Below, in pieces: positions 9,362-18,635 of a DNA stretch of 58,487 nucleotides. Source of the stretch: Thermodesulfobacteriota bacterium (GTDB taxonomy: Bacteria > Desulfobacterota_D > UBA1144); contig JAURPH010000015.1 in NCBI GenBank assembly GCA_030835345.1, positions 1 through 58,487 on the forward strand. Direction: 5' to 3'. Positions within the stretch are counted from its first letter, which is position 1. Each line of letters opens with the position of its first letter. A program made the translations under genes and the position numbers. The notes beneath the pieces are model-generated. The model did not search any database. It was not told where the DNA came from and saw only the letters and a program-made list of their open reading frames with translations.

Positions 9362-10307
9362 TTTTGAAAAATTTAAAAATCAAATTTACTGCTTCTTCGG
9401 TTTTAATCTTGCCTGATGATGCATCTGAAATGATATTTATAATTTCTTCCCTTTTTTTTAGTTCTTCCACTTCGAGTTTAACTTTTTGTAATAGTAATGA
9501 TTCAATCTCTGTAATCTTTCGTTTGTTTCTTTTAACTTCTAGTAGTTTGTTTTGTTCTTCATAGGACTTGAATGATTCTATTTGCTGAACAATTTCGTCA
9601 ATCCCAACATTATTCTCAGCTTCAGCCAATATTACTTTTGTACTCCATGAACTATTTGTATGTTTAAGAGAAATCATATAATCAATTTCTCTTGCTAGTT
9701 TATCGGCACCACCTCTATCTGCTTTATTAACTATGAATACATCTCCAATTTCCATTAGCCCTGCTTTCATAGCCTGAACCCCATCCCCGGCTTCTGGTAC
9801 TAAAGTTACAAGTACACAATCTGATATCTTTATTATGTCCAACTCGGTTTGTCCAACACCAACAGTCTCAATTATTACAATATCCATTCCGAAGCTATCA
9901 AATAGCTTAATTATGGCAGAGGTTGAATTTGATAAACCACCCAGATCTCCTCTACTACCAATGCTTCGAATAAAAACTTGATCGTCTAATGCATGCTCTT
10001 GCATTCGGATTCTATCGCCTAAAACTGCCCCACCTGTAAAAGGACTACTTGGGTCAACCGCAAGAACACCAATTGATAGTTTTTTCGATCTAAACTTTTG
10101 TATCAATCTATTTGTCAAAGTACTTTTTCCAGCACCTGGGGGACCGGTTATACCAACAACATAAGTTGATTTAGGTTTCTTCTTTAACAAATTGGATATT
10201 CTAAAAATCGCAGATTTATCACTCTCAACTAAACTAATTAATCTTGAAAGAGAAACTCTACTTCCAGAATTGATTCCATTTATTAAATCATTTTCATTAT
10301 ATTTCAT
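9351..10307 (-). CDS. meaB: MeaB/ArgK-type GTPase, methylmalonyl-CoA mutase chaperone
   Basis: This is a G3E-type P-loop GTPase that protects and reloads the B12 cofactor of methylmalonyl-CoA mutase. The 318 residues include the Walker A GPPGAGKSTLTNRL, the MeaB signature ETVGVGQTELDI, and NKAD for guanine specificity. The older name ArgK (arginine transport kinase) refers to the same family. It overlaps its neighbours by 11 bases on each side. Position beside the epimerase supports the methylmalonyl role; the mutase large subunit is not in this window. Confidence 0.95.
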   Translation of the reverse strand: MKYNENDLINGINSGSRVSLSRLISLVESDKSAIFRISNLLKKKPKSTYVVGITGPPGAGKSTLTNRLIQKFRSKKLSIGVLAVDPSSPFTGGAVLGDRIRMQEHALDDQVFIRSIGSRGDLGGLSNSTSAIIKLFDSFGMDIVIIETVGVGQTELDIIKISDCVLVTLVPEAGDGVQAMKAGLMEIGDVFIVNKADRGGADKLAREIDYMISLKHTNSSWSTKVILAEAENNVGIDEIVQQIESFKSYEEQNKLLEVKRNKRKITEIESLLLQKVKLEVEELKKREEIINIISDASSGKIKTEEAVNLIFKFFKNGS

Positions 10308-10707
10308 TTGATAGTTTAATTATATGGTCAAAATGCATTTTATCTAATGGCATTACAGATAATCTTGATTGTTTTACAAGAGATATCTCTTTAAGTTTTT
10401 CTTCGTTCTTTATTTCCGCTAGTGAAATTGGCCTTTTTAGAGTTTCCTTAACCTTTAGGTCTACAACCACCCACTTATCATCATCCGTAGTTGGATCTTG
10501 ATAAAATTCCTTCACCACAGTTGTCAGTCCAATAATCTCTTTTCCTTCATTGCTATGATAGAAAAAAACTAAATCTCCTTTTTTCATATTTTTTAAATTA
10601 TTTCTTGCTTGATAATTGCGAACACCATCCCAGTAAGTTATTTTATCTTTGAGCATCATGTTCCAAGAATATTTAAAAGGTTCAGATTTAACAAGCCAAT
10701 ATTTCAT
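10297..10707 (-). CDS. EVE domain protein
   Basis: This 136-residue single-domain protein matches the EVE (PUA-like) family. It starts with MKYWLVKSEPFKYSW, followed by WDGVRNYQARNNLK and GDLVFFYHSN, then LVKQSRLSVMPL. EVE domains resemble YTH/ASCH readers and are thought to bind modified bases in nucleic acid; the cellular job of the stand-alone form is unsettled. It is first in the run EVE-meaB-rng-mce, divergent from hisA with a 46-base gap. Confidence 0.9.
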   Translation of the reverse strand: MKYWLVKSEPFKYSWNMMLKDKITYWDGVRNYQARNNLKNMKKGDLVFFYHSNEGKEIIGLTTVVKEFYQDPTTDDDKWVVVDLKVKETLKRPISLAEIKNEEKLKEISLVKQSRLSVMPLDKMHFDHIIKLSNEI

Positions 10708-10753
10708 GCCTTTTAATTTAATTTATTAATTTATTTTTGTAAAATGTAGAATT

Positions 10754-11485
10754 ATGATTTTAATACCAGCAATAGACATAAAAGATAAGAAATGTGTGAG
10801 ACTTTTTAAGGGCGATTTCACTCAACAAAAAGTTTATTCTGAAAATCCAGTAGATATGGCAATCAAGTGGGAAAAGTGTGGTGCACAACTAATTCATCTT
10901 GTGGACTTAGATGGTGCTCTTGAGGGAGAAAGTGTTAACTTCGAAGTGATTAAAGAAATTTCTAGTACAGTTGGATGTGAAATCCAAATAGGTGGTGGTA
11001 TAAGAAATGTTAAAACTATTGAGTCATATATAAAGATTGGTGCTTCAAGAGTAATAATTGGAACCTCAGCTTTTACTGATGAAGATTTTTTGGACGAAGC
11101 ATGTAAAGCTTTTCCAGGGAAAATTGCAGTAGGATTAGATATTAAAGATAATAAAATTGCAATAAAGGGTTGGAATACAAAAATCGATACAAAACTTTAC
11201 GAAGCTATTAAAAAATTTGAGGATAAAGGAATAGAGCTAATAGTCTTAACATCAGTTGACAGAGATGGCACCCTTGAAGGTTTTAATAAAAATTTAGTTC
11301 TTGAATATCTTGAAAATTCTACAATACCAATGATTGTTTCTGGTGGGATAAGAGACCATAAGGATTTAGAACAGATTAATTCTTTAAATAATAAATTAAT
11401 ATATGGGACAATATTAGGTAAATCGCTTTATGAAAATAGGATAGACTTAAAACAATGCATAACGGATTATCAAAATGTTAGCTAA
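10754..11485 (+). CDS. hisA: Phosphoribosyl-ProFAR isomerase (HisA)
   Basis: HisA catalyses the ProFAR to PRFAR Amadori rearrangement in histidine synthesis. The 243-residue TIM barrel begins [21 protein letters not shown] with the catalytic Asp near residue 8; IQIGGGIR and later [11 protein letters not shown] are the two phosphate loops. A TAAAAT hexamer ends 8 bases before the ATG and no Shine-Dalgarno is seen. The gene overlaps hisF by 11 bases. Other his genes are elsewhere. Confidence 0.96.
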   Translation: MILIPAIDIKDKKCVRLFKGDFTQQKVYSENPVDMAIKWEKCGAQLIHLVDLDGALEGESVNFEVIKEISSTVGCEIQIGGGIRNVKTIESYIKIGASRVIIGTSAFTDEDFLDEACKAFPGKIAVGLDIKDNKIAIKGWNTKIDTKLYEAIKKFEDKGIELIVLTSVDRDGTLEGFNKNLVLEYLENSTIPMIVSGGIRDHKDLEQINSLNNKLIYGTILGKSLYENRIDLKQCITDYQNVS

Positions 11486-12233
11486 AAGAATAATACCTTG
11501 CTTAGATATAGATCAAGGACGAGTTGTTAAAGGTGTCAATTTTGAAAATCTTGTAGATGCTGGAGATCCAGTAGAAGTTTCAAAAAGATATAGTAACGAA
11601 GGTGCTGATGAAATAACATTTTTAGACATAACTGCTTCGAATGAGAATAGAGACATTATGATTAATACTATTGAAAAAGCTGCGGACGAAGTTTTTGTTC
11701 CTTTGACCGTGGGTGGTGGAGTCAGAAGTTTAGATAATATAAGATCTTTGTTAATGGCAGGAGCAGATAAGGTCTCAATTAATACTGCTGCAGTTAATGA
11801 TCCTGGCCTTGTAAAAGAAGCTGCAAGTAAATTTGGGTCTCAATGTATTGTTGTGGCTGTTGATATAAAAAAAGTTAAAGATGAATCATGGGAGGTCTTT
11901 ACCCATGGTGGAAGAAATAAAACAGGCTTGGATGCTGAAGATTGGATTAAAAAAATGCAGAGCCTAGGTGCTGGAGAAATTTTGTTAACATCTATGGATA
12001 AAGATGGCACCAAAAAAGGGTATGATTTAGAAATTTTAGCAAAAATAAATGAATGGATAAATATACCAATAATAGCTTCTGGTGGTGCTGGTAAACTTGA
12101 ACATATTTCAGATGCTTTTTTGATTGGTAAGGCAGATGCAGCATTATGTGCATCAATTTTTCATTTTAATGAATACAGTGTCAATCAAGTTAAGGAATTC
12201 TTAAGAGGTAAAAATATTAAGGTAAGGATTTAA
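11475..12233 (+). CDS. hisF: Imidazole glycerol phosphate synthase cyclase subunit
   Basis: HisF uses ammonia from its partner HisH to turn PRFAR into imidazole glycerol phosphate and AICAR. The 252-residue barrel opens with [19 protein letters not shown] (first catalytic Asp) and has VAVDIKK with the second Asp, plus TVGGGVRS and IASGGAGK phosphate loops. hisH is not adjacent. The stop and the next gene's start share TAATG. Confidence 0.97.
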   Translation: MLAKRIIPCLDIDQGRVVKGVNFENLVDAGDPVEVSKRYSNEGADEITFLDITASNENRDIMINTIEKAADEVFVPLTVGGGVRSLDNIRSLLMAGADKVSINTAAVNDPGLVKEAASKFGSQCIVVAVDIKKVKDESWEVFTHGGRNKTGLDAEDWIKKMQSLGAGEILLTSMDKDGTKKGYDLEILAKINEWINIPIIASGGAGKLEHISDAFLIGKADAALCASIFHFNEYSVNQVKEFLRGKNIKVRI

Positions 12234-13276
12234 TGGAATCAATAAGATTAGAATTAGAGAAAAGAGAAAAAGAACTTTTATCAATTCATGCTTGTTTAAG
12301 TTCAGAGTCTAAAGGGCGTCAAAAAAAAGAAAAGAAATGTGATTTAAGAACAGAGTTTCAGAGAGATAGAGATAGAATTTTACATTCAAAATCTTTTAGA
12401 AGACTAAAGGATAAGACTCAAGTTTTTTTAGCTCCCTATGGTGATCATTTCAGAACAAGGCTCACACATGTTTTAGAAGTTTCTCAAATTGCTAGGACTA
12501 TATCTAAAGCACTTTTTTTAAATGAGGATTTAACTGAAGCAATTGCATTAGGACATGACTTAGGCCATACACCTTTTGGCCATGCAGGAGAGCAAGCTTT
12601 AGATGAGGTTCACAAAGGTGGATTTAAACATTATCTTCATAGCTTAAGAGTGGTTGATGAAATTGAGAGAGATGGTAATGGATTAAATTTAACATTTGAA
12701 GTTAGAGATGGAATTTCTAAGCACTCGAAAGGCAGGGGACCGATAGTTAATCCAAAAATCAAAATTAAAACATTAGAAGGGCAAATAGTTAGATTATCTG
12801 ATATATTTGCATATTTTACCCATGATTTAGATGATGCTCTGCGTGCAGCTTTAATAAAAAAAAAGGATATACCAAAAAAACTTATTAGTTTTTTTGGAGA
12901 TACACACTCTATGAGAATATCAAAAGTTGTTGAAGATACGATTGAGCAAACTATAAGAAAAGATTATAAAATGGTTACCATTTCTAGATCATTAGAAAAA
13001 AATCTTTCTTTAATGCGAGAGTTTTTATTTGAGAAAGTTTATTATCATGAAAAGTTAAGAAATAATTTTGATAAAGCTAGAAAAGTATTAGCGGATTTAT
13101 ATCTATTTTTTTTAAATAATCCCAAGAAGTTAAATGAGGTATATAAGTCTAAAGTAAAATCTCATACTGATAACTGCCGTGACTTTATTGCTGGTATGTC
13201 TGATGAGTATGCATTGGAAATCCATAGATTCATTTTTTCACCAAAAAAATGGTCAATAATTGATTTTGAAATATAA
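12233..13276 (+). CDS. dgt: dGTPase-like deoxynucleotide triphosphohydrolase
   Basis: This HD-domain enzyme hydrolyses dNTPs to deoxynucleosides and triphosphate and so controls dNTP pools. The 347-residue protein carries RDRDRILHSKSFRRLKDKTQVF, then TRLTHVLEVSQIAR, the HD motif GHDLGHTPFGHAGEQ, and a later TH-D (FAYFTHDLDDA). This is the shorter, type-2 dGTPase-like group. It is fused translationally to hisF by TAATG and is followed 2 bases later by mqnA. Confidence 0.92.
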   Translation: MESIRLELEKREKELLSIHACLSSESKGRQKKEKKCDLRTEFQRDRDRILHSKSFRRLKDKTQVFLAPYGDHFRTRLTHVLEVSQIARTISKALFLNEDLTEAIALGHDLGHTPFGHAGEQALDEVHKGGFKHYLHSLRVVDEIERDGNGLNLTFEVRDGISKHSKGRGPIVNPKIKIKTLEGQIVRLSDIFAYFTHDLDDALRAALIKKKDIPKKLISFFGDTHSMRISKVVEDTIEQTIRKDYKMVTISRSLEKNLSLMREFLFEKVYYHEKLRNNFDKARKVLADLYLFFLNNPKKLNEVYKSKVKSHTDNCRDFIAGMSDEYALEIHRFIFSPKKWSIIDFEI

Positions 13277-13278
13277 TT

Positions 13279-14067
13279 ATGAAGAAAATTATAGGAACAG
13301 TTCCATTTGTTAATTCGTATCCATTAACGTTTTATATCAATGATATAGATTCAAATATTAATTTAAAATATTTTTATCCAAATAATCTGATGGAATCATT
13401 AATGCAGAAAAAAGCAAATATTTCTTTATTGCCTATTGCAAGTCATTTCAGAAATAACAATGCCTTCTCATTAAATAAATATTGTATTAGCTCTAAGGGT
13501 CAAGTTAAGAGTGTGATTTTACTGTCAAAGTCCAATTTTAAAGATATAGATACAATATTTTTTGATAGCAGGTCTAAAAGTTCTAACTTATTAATGAGAG
13601 TGATTGCTGAGAAATTTTTCAAGATTAATTTTGAAGCGAAAACATATGTACCAACTAGGAGTATGACTTTTGAGCCAAATGCAGGATATGTAGTCATTGG
13701 AGACCTTGGTCTTGAAATCTCAACATCGAAAATGCCTGGGTTTAAAATTTATGATTTAGGTGAAATTTGGTTCAATGAAACAGGATATCCTTTCACATTT
13801 GCATCATTTAATTATGTTGAAACACCATCAAAAGATGTAATAAGTGTCTTGGATTCATCTTTCGAAAGAGGCATTAAAAGCTTGGAGAAAATACTTGATT
13901 ATATTATAAATATTAATGATATTAATGTATCTCATAAACTTATAAAGAAATACTTAGAGAAAAACATAGTTTATGAATTTTCAAAAGATCATTTTTCAGG
14001 TGTAGATTTATTTTTTTCACTTGTTAATGATGGAATTATGAATGGTAGGGCAAAATATAATGAATAA
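13279..14067 (+). CDS. mqnA: Chorismate dehydratase (futalosine menaquinone route)
   Basis: MqnA dehydrates chorismate to 3-enolpyruvylbenzoate, the first step of futalosine-type menaquinone synthesis. The 262-residue periplasmic-binding-like fold has IGTVPFVNSYPL at the start, ISLLPIASH, the VVIGDLGLE segment and the diagnostic WFNETGYPFTFA near residue 170. It belongs to the same fold family as the next gene. Gene order with mqnD and a deaminase supports the pathway. Confidence 0.92.
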   Translation: MKKIIGTVPFVNSYPLTFYINDIDSNINLKYFYPNNLMESLMQKKANISLLPIASHFRNNNAFSLNKYCISSKGQVKSVILLSKSNFKDIDTIFFDSRSKSSNLLMRVIAEKFFKINFEAKTYVPTRSMTFEPNAGYVVIGDLGLEISTSKMPGFKIYDLGEIWFNETGYPFTFASFNYVETPSKDVISVLDSSFERGIKSLEKILDYIININDINVSHKLIKKYLEKNIVYEFSKDHFSGVDLFFSLVNDGIMNGRAKYNE

Positions 14068-14905
14068 TAATGGAAATCAATTAATTACGTTAGGACATAG
14101 CCCTGATGCTGATGATGCATTTATGTTTTATGCAATAACGAACAATGTAGTCAGCTCAAAAAATTTTGAATTTGAACATGTAATAAAAGATATCCAGAGT
14201 CTAAATCATATGGCAATAGAAAAAAAATTGGATACAACTGCTGTTTCTGCTCATGCTTATTTGACTATTCAAGATGATTATCGAATCATGGATTGTGGAG
14301 CGAGTATGGGTGATGGCTATGGCCCTATAGTTGTTTCAAAAAAGAAATTATTATCAACAAAGGACATTAAAATCGGCATCCCTGGAAAATTAACCTCAGC
14401 TTTTTTATTGTTACAGCTTTATTGTGATGATGCAGAATTTGTTGAATATGATTTTGATTCACTTTTCGCAGCATTAGATAATGATGAAATTGATGCTGCA
14501 TTAATAATTCATGAAGGACAAATAACTTACGAAGAGCTTGGATATAATGTATTAGTAGATATTCCAAAACTTTGGGCTAGTGAATGTAAATATCCTATCC
14601 CATTAGGTCTGAATGTTATTAGAAGAAGTTTCCCTATTGAACACCAACAAGAAATATCGCAACTTATTAAAGCAAGTATCAATTATGCATTATCAAATAT
14701 CGACATAGCATTAGATTATGCTATGAAATTTGGCCGTGGAGTCTCAAGAGATATTGCCAAGGAATTTGTATTAATGTATGTAAACTCTGATACTGTTGAC
14801 ATTAATTTTAGAGGAATATATGGATTAGAGTTTTTCTACACAAAAGCTTTGCAAAAAAAAATAATTAACAAAATGCCTAAATTAGACATTATAAAAACTA
14901 GATAA
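14060..14905 (+). CDS. mqnD: 1,4-dihydroxy-6-naphthoate synthase
   Basis: MqnD opens cyclic dehypoxanthinylfutalosine to 1,4-dihydroxy-6-naphthoate. Signature segments are LGHSPDADDAFMFYA, VSAHAYL, CGASMGDGYGPIVV, IHEGQITY and IPLGLNVIRR. I prefer ATG 14060, which overlaps the mqnA stop and has AGGG about 9 bases upstream; ATG 14042 in the same frame is possible and adds six residues. Its 3' end overlaps the convergent deaminase gene by 8 bases. Confidence 0.94.
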   Translation: MNNNGNQLITLGHSPDADDAFMFYAITNNVVSSKNFEFEHVIKDIQSLNHMAIEKKLDTTAVSAHAYLTIQDDYRIMDCGASMGDGYGPIVVSKKKLLSTKDIKIGIPGKLTSAFLLLQLYCDDAEFVEYDFDSLFAALDNDEIDAALIIHEGQITYEELGYNVLVDIPKLWASECKYPIPLGLNVIRRSFPIEHQQEISQLIKASINYALSNIDIALDYAMKFGRGVSRDIAKEFVLMYVNSDTVDINFRGIYGLEFFYTKALQKKIINKMPKLDIIKTR

Positions 14906-16121
14906 CTTCCCCATTAATCATCTTTAATTTAATATCTTTATTCGATGCATTAATTATCGAGGTTAAAGGATCTTGAGATTTTATTTTAAATGCTATAAGA
15001 TCTGCAAATTTGCCATTTTCTATTGTACCAATTTGTTCTTCTAGATTAAGGCATTTAGCACCACCTAATGTAGCAATTTCGATAATTCTTTCAGCAGCTT
15101 TATTCTTCAAAATTTCTTTACTGATTAAATAAAGGAATCTTATCTCATCTAAAAAGTTTAATGAGTGGTTACTCGAGAGCCCATCAGTTCCTAGCCCAAT
15201 ATTGTGTCGGTTAATTAAAAATTTCAAGCCAGGCATTTTTTCATTCAAGAAAAGGTTGCTTCTTGGACAAATAGTTATGGGTAAATCATGTTCCTCTATA
15301 TCTAATCGATCGTTAACAGAAAGATTGTTCATATGGATTAATGTGGGATTTTGATTAAGTAAATTCAATTTCTTTAGATAGCCTAAGGGAGTAAAATTTT
15401 TATTCCTTAGAATTAATGGTTTATTGACAAGTAGCTGAAATATTTCGTCATCAAATTTATTTTTTAACCCTTTAATAAATTTTACTTCATCCTTACTTTC
15501 TGAAAGATGTATGCCTAGGCCAATTTTTAAATTATCGGCAATCTTAAATATTTTAATTAAGTTTTCTGTATCCAAAGAATATATAGAGTGAGGGAACAGT
15601 CTAAAGTTAATTAAGGAACCATCAATTGATTTGTATTTGGTTTTTAGTTTTTTCAATGATGCCATTTTTAATTTTGAATTTGCAATTTCAAAAAAATAAG
15701 CACAACGAATTTTCGAATTTTTTATTTCTTTTATATCTTCACCATCATAGGAACTAATTTGTCCAATTGTAGTTACACCACTAGCTATTGATGATGAAAG
15801 CGATTCAACTACAGAATCTCTAATCATTTTTTTTTCATTATTGGTTTTTTTCAATTCAATAATTTGTTGAAGCCATGATGGAAAATCACTAAATGGTTGA
15901 AGAAGTTGGTTAACCCAGTTTAGCTCTAGGTGAATATGAGCATTAACAAACCCTGGAATAATAATTGAATTGCCTAATGATATTTCTGGATATTTTATCT
16001 TAGCACTCATTTTTTTGGGTAAAATATTGAAAATTTTATTTTTTTTAATAACAATGGAGTAGTTCTCTAATAAGCCATTTTTTGGACAATAAATAAATTT
16101 AGCATTCAATATTTTGTTCAT
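14898..16121 (-). CDS. Amidohydrolase, probable aminodeoxyfutalosine deaminase
   Basis: This metal-dependent deaminase of the ATZ/TRZ/guanine-deaminase superfamily has 407 residues. It has the HxH metal site in VNAHIHLELNW, a third His in GIHLSESKDEV, a fourth in LIHMNNLSV, and the Asp in GLGTDGLSSNHSL. The neighbours mqnA and mqnD make aminodeoxyfutalosine deaminase, which joins MqnE to MqnB in one menaquinone variant, the most likely role. That role rests on context; another amino-purine or triazine-type deaminase cannot be excluded. It overlaps dapF by 4 bases (ATGA). Confidence 0.7.
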   Translation of the reverse strand: MNKILNAKFIYCPKNGLLENYSIVIKKNKIFNILPKKMSAKIKYPEISLGNSIIIPGFVNAHIHLELNWVNQLLQPFSDFPSWLQQIIELKKTNNEKKMIRDSVVESLSSSIASGVTTIGQISSYDGEDIKEIKNSKIRCAYFFEIANSKLKMASLKKLKTKYKSIDGSLINFRLFPHSIYSLDTENLIKIFKIADNLKIGLGIHLSESKDEVKFIKGLKNKFDDEIFQLLVNKPLILRNKNFTPLGYLKKLNLLNQNPTLIHMNNLSVNDRLDIEEHDLPITICPRSNLFLNEKMPGLKFLINRHNIGLGTDGLSSNHSLNFLDEIRFLYLISKEILKNKAAERIIEIATLGGAKCLNLEEQIGTIENGKFADLIAFKIKSQDPLTSIINASNKDIKLKMINGEVI

Positions 16122-16951
16122 TTAAATGATATTCTTCCTGAACAAATCTCTTCAACAGGACCTTCCATATTTAGATTATAATCCTTATCAATAGAAATAT
16201 TTAATGTTCCGCCAGGCATTTTTACTGCAACTTCATTGTCAAGAAATCCAAGCCTATAGCCAGCAGAAACTATAGCACACGAGCTGCTACCAGAGGCTAG
16301 TGTATATCCAGCACCCCTTTCCCATATTTCTGCTTCAACTTTTTTCCGATTAATTATTTTAGCAAATTGAACATTTATTCGTTTAGGAAAAATTTTGTTT
16401 GCTTCTAAATATGGTCCATATTCTTTGGCCATCTTCGAAGATATTTTTTTAAGAAAAATTACACAATGAGGATTGCCTACTGATACAGAGGTGAAAACAA
16501 AAGTTTTACCTTTAATTTTAATTTTTTTTGATATCGCTAATTCATCTTTGATTTTAACAGGAATATTTTTTGATTTAAAATTAGCTATTCCCATATTAAC
16601 TTTAAAATAAGAAATCTTTTTTATTTTTTTTATAAACTCACTAGTGACTATTCCGCCTTTAGTCTCAATGGTAAAAGTTTTTTTCTTGGTATATCCATAA
16701 TTATATAAAAAAGAAGAAAAAATCCTTAAGCCATTACCACTTTTTTCTGCTTGTGTGCCATCAGGATTATAAATTTTTAGCTTAAAATCTGCTTTTATGG
16801 ATTTATAGAGAATTAAAATTCCATCAGATCCAATGCCAAAGTTTCGATCACATATCTTCATGATCATTGCTTTAGACAATTTCTTTCTTAAATTTTTTCC
16901 ATCAATAACAATATAATCGTTTCCTAAACCGTGAGATTTGATAAATTTCAT
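16118..16951 (-). CDS. dapF: Diaminopimelate epimerase-like protein with Ser in place of both catalytic Cys
   Basis: DapF epimerises LL- to meso-diaminopimelate for lysine and peptidoglycan, normally with two Cys as acid/base pair. The 277-residue protein keeps the fold markers: HGLGNDYIVIDG at the start, NPDGTQAEKSGNG, GNPHCVIF and ERGAGYTLASGSSSCA. The two catalytic Cys positions (family pattern CGNG and ACGSG) are Ser71 and Ser220 here. The codons (AGT, TCT) are clear, so this is not a one-off frame error. I recall similar Ser/Ser homologues annotated as DapF in other bacteria but cannot check. It may be a working variant, a different epimerase, or need another DapF elsewhere. Confidence 0.8.
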   Translation of the reverse strand: MKFIKSHGLGNDYIVIDGKNLRKKLSKAMIMKICDRNFGIGSDGILILYKSIKADFKLKIYNPDGTQAEKSGNGLRIFSSFLYNYGYTKKKTFTIETKGGIVTSEFIKKIKKISYFKVNMGIANFKSKNIPVKIKDELAISKKIKIKGKTFVFTSVSVGNPHCVIFLKKISSKMAKEYGPYLEANKIFPKRINVQFAKIINRKKVEAEIWERGAGYTLASGSSSCAIVSAGYRLGFLDNEVAVKMPGGTLNISIDKDYNLNMEGPVEEICSGRISFK

Positions 16952-17057
16952 AATATTAATATTATATTGATGATTTTAATCTTGGTAAATATCTTAATGT
17001 AGATTATTAATCTTTTTTTGTATAGAATTAAACAGAGCAATCTAGGGAGGATTAAAA

Positions 17058-17819
17058 ATGATTGAAGATTTATATGACGTAAAGGATCGAGTTGCTGTAG
17101 TAACAGGTAGTTCTCGTGGTATTGGTAAGCAATGTGCTCTTGCTTTTGCTGAAGCAGGTGCAAAATTAGTTTTGAATTATGTAAGCAACAAACAGGCTGC
17201 AGAAATCACCGCTGAAGAAATTGAAGGTTTAGGGTCTGAAGCCATTGTTGTTCAAGCAGACGTTAAAGACTTTGAAGCTTGTCAATCGCTTGGTGAAGAA
17301 GCTGTAAAAAAATATGGGAAAATCGATTTTCTAGTTAACAATGCTGGTATTAATAGAGATATTACTTTCAGCAGAATGTCACAAGAAGAATGGCAAGAGG
17401 TTATTGATACTAACTTGGGAGCATTATTTAATATGTCTAAAGCTTGTGTTCCACACATGAGAGATGCAGGGTTTGGCTCTATTGTGTCAATTTCATCAAT
17501 TATTGGTGAAACTGGTAATATTGGCCAATCAAATTATGCTGCAACTAAAAGTGGAATGTATGGTTTTACTAGAAGTTTAGCAAGAGAGTTAGCAAAAGAT
17601 AATATTAGAGTTAATACTGTTTCACCTGGTTTTGTTGAAACAGATATGCTTCATAGTGTTCCTGCTGATCTTTTAGCAGGTATTAAGACTGAAATTCCAT
17701 TAGGCAGATTTGGATATCCAGATGAAGTTGCATTAGCAGTTCTTTATTTATGTTCAACAGCTGGTTCTTGGATTACTGGTACTAATTTAAGTATTAACGG
17801 CGGACACAATATGCTTTAA
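17058..17819 (+). CDS. fabG: 3-oxoacyl-[acyl-carrier-protein] reductase-type SDR
   Basis: This NAD(P)H-dependent short-chain dehydrogenase of 253 residues is most like FabG of fatty-acid synthesis. It shows TGSSRGIGKQ (cofactor loop), NNAGINRD, Ser in SISSIIG and the catalytic YAATK. The Shine-Dalgarno GGGAGG lies about 7 bases before the ATG, so this gene has a normal leader. It stands alone rather than with acpP or fabF, so a role in another ketoacyl reduction (for example acetoacetyl-CoA) is possible. Confidence 0.85.
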   Translation: MIEDLYDVKDRVAVVTGSSRGIGKQCALAFAEAGAKLVLNYVSNKQAAEITAEEIEGLGSEAIVVQADVKDFEACQSLGEEAVKKYGKIDFLVNNAGINRDITFSRMSQEEWQEVIDTNLGALFNMSKACVPHMRDAGFGSIVSISSIIGETGNIGQSNYAATKSGMYGFTRSLARELAKDNIRVNTVSPGFVETDMLHSVPADLLAGIKTEIPLGRFGYPDEVALAVLYLCSTAGSWITGTNLSINGGHNML

Positions 17820-17828
17820 TTTTTTCTT

Positions 17829-17853
17829 GGGTAGCTAGTAAAACTAGCTACCC
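17829..17853. terminator. Hairpin between convergent fabG and ccsA-like gene
   Basis: A perfect 11-bp inverted repeat, GGGTAGCTAGT and ACTAGCTACCC, has a 3-base loop. It begins 10 bases after the fabG stop and includes the last codons and stop of the ccsA-like gene on the other strand. There is no T-tract directly after the stem on either strand (a T run precedes it on the plus strand), so it may act as a 3' stabiliser or a weak bidirectional terminator. Confidence 0.6.
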
Positions 17854-18632
17854 ATAGAAATAAAGGTATGAGAAGGTAGCTCCAAAGAATACATTGCTAT
17901 GTAGCCAAGTATTATTGAAATGAATCCAATTAATGAATAGTAAGACATCTTTAAACCACTTAAATTAAAAAAAGCTTTCACTTGTATAATAAGAAAAAAA
18001 ATAGTCCATGAAATTATTGAGATGGCAGATACTGAACCAAACCAATAAGTACCTATTTGCTCTTTTGATAATATAAAACCAAGACCAAACCCAATTGTCA
18101 TTACTGGAAAAGCTATACAAATTAATAAAAAAATAATTTTTTCCATAGAGGACAAGCTAGGAAGCCTGTCTATTTTATTTATTATTTTGTTTTTAATATT
18201 TGTATGTTGATATATGTATAAGATTGCGACAATTGATGATATTAAAAAAATTGTATGTGAAATAAAATTAGACAAAACATGGAATGCAAGAATTTTATTT
18301 GAAAACAAAGAGCCATGTACTTCGGGAGCAAAAACTAATGGAATTGATAATAAAAAACAGGCAGGTGAGATGAAAAGAGTGTATAAATTTTTAATAAAAA
18401 ACCTTAAGAGGATAATGCTTACAATTCCGACTATCCAAGATGAAACAAACAGGTTTATTTCAAATGTTTTTGAATCAATGCTAACTTTATTGGTAAGAAT
18501 AAGAAAGGTTTGGAAGAGTAATGATGCTAAAATCAGAATTCTGGATAGTTTTGAGAAGAAAATATTACCAGCTGCTACATATATAACATTAGTTATAAAA
18601 GACAAAAGAAATATAGTTGGTATTAAAATCAT
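17844..18632 (-). CDS. CcsA/HemX-like cytochrome c assembly membrane protein
   Basis: This polytopic inner-membrane protein of 262 residues has about eight hydrophobic helices and belongs to the CcsA/ResC/HemX heme-handling family. Conserved His appear in FHVLSNFISHTIF and in ELPSHTF near the C-terminus. Family members hand heme to apocytochromes c or adjust glutamyl-tRNA reductase. It lies 3 bases downstream of prfA, a region where hemA is common in other bacteria, but hemA is absent here. The stop codon lies inside an 11-bp hairpin. Confidence 0.7.
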   Translation of the reverse strand: MILIPTIFLLSFITNVIYVAAGNIFFSKLSRILILASLLFQTFLILTNKVSIDSKTFEINLFVSSWIVGIVSIILLRFFIKNLYTLFISPACFLLSIPLVFAPEVHGSLFSNKILAFHVLSNFISHTIFLISSIVAILYIYQHTNIKNKIINKIDRLPSLSSMEKIIFLLICIAFPVMTIGFGLGFILSKEQIGTYWFGSVSAISIISWTIFFLIIQVKAFFNLSGLKMSYYSLIGFISIILGYIAMYSLELPSHTFISMGS

Positions 18633-18635
18633 TCG

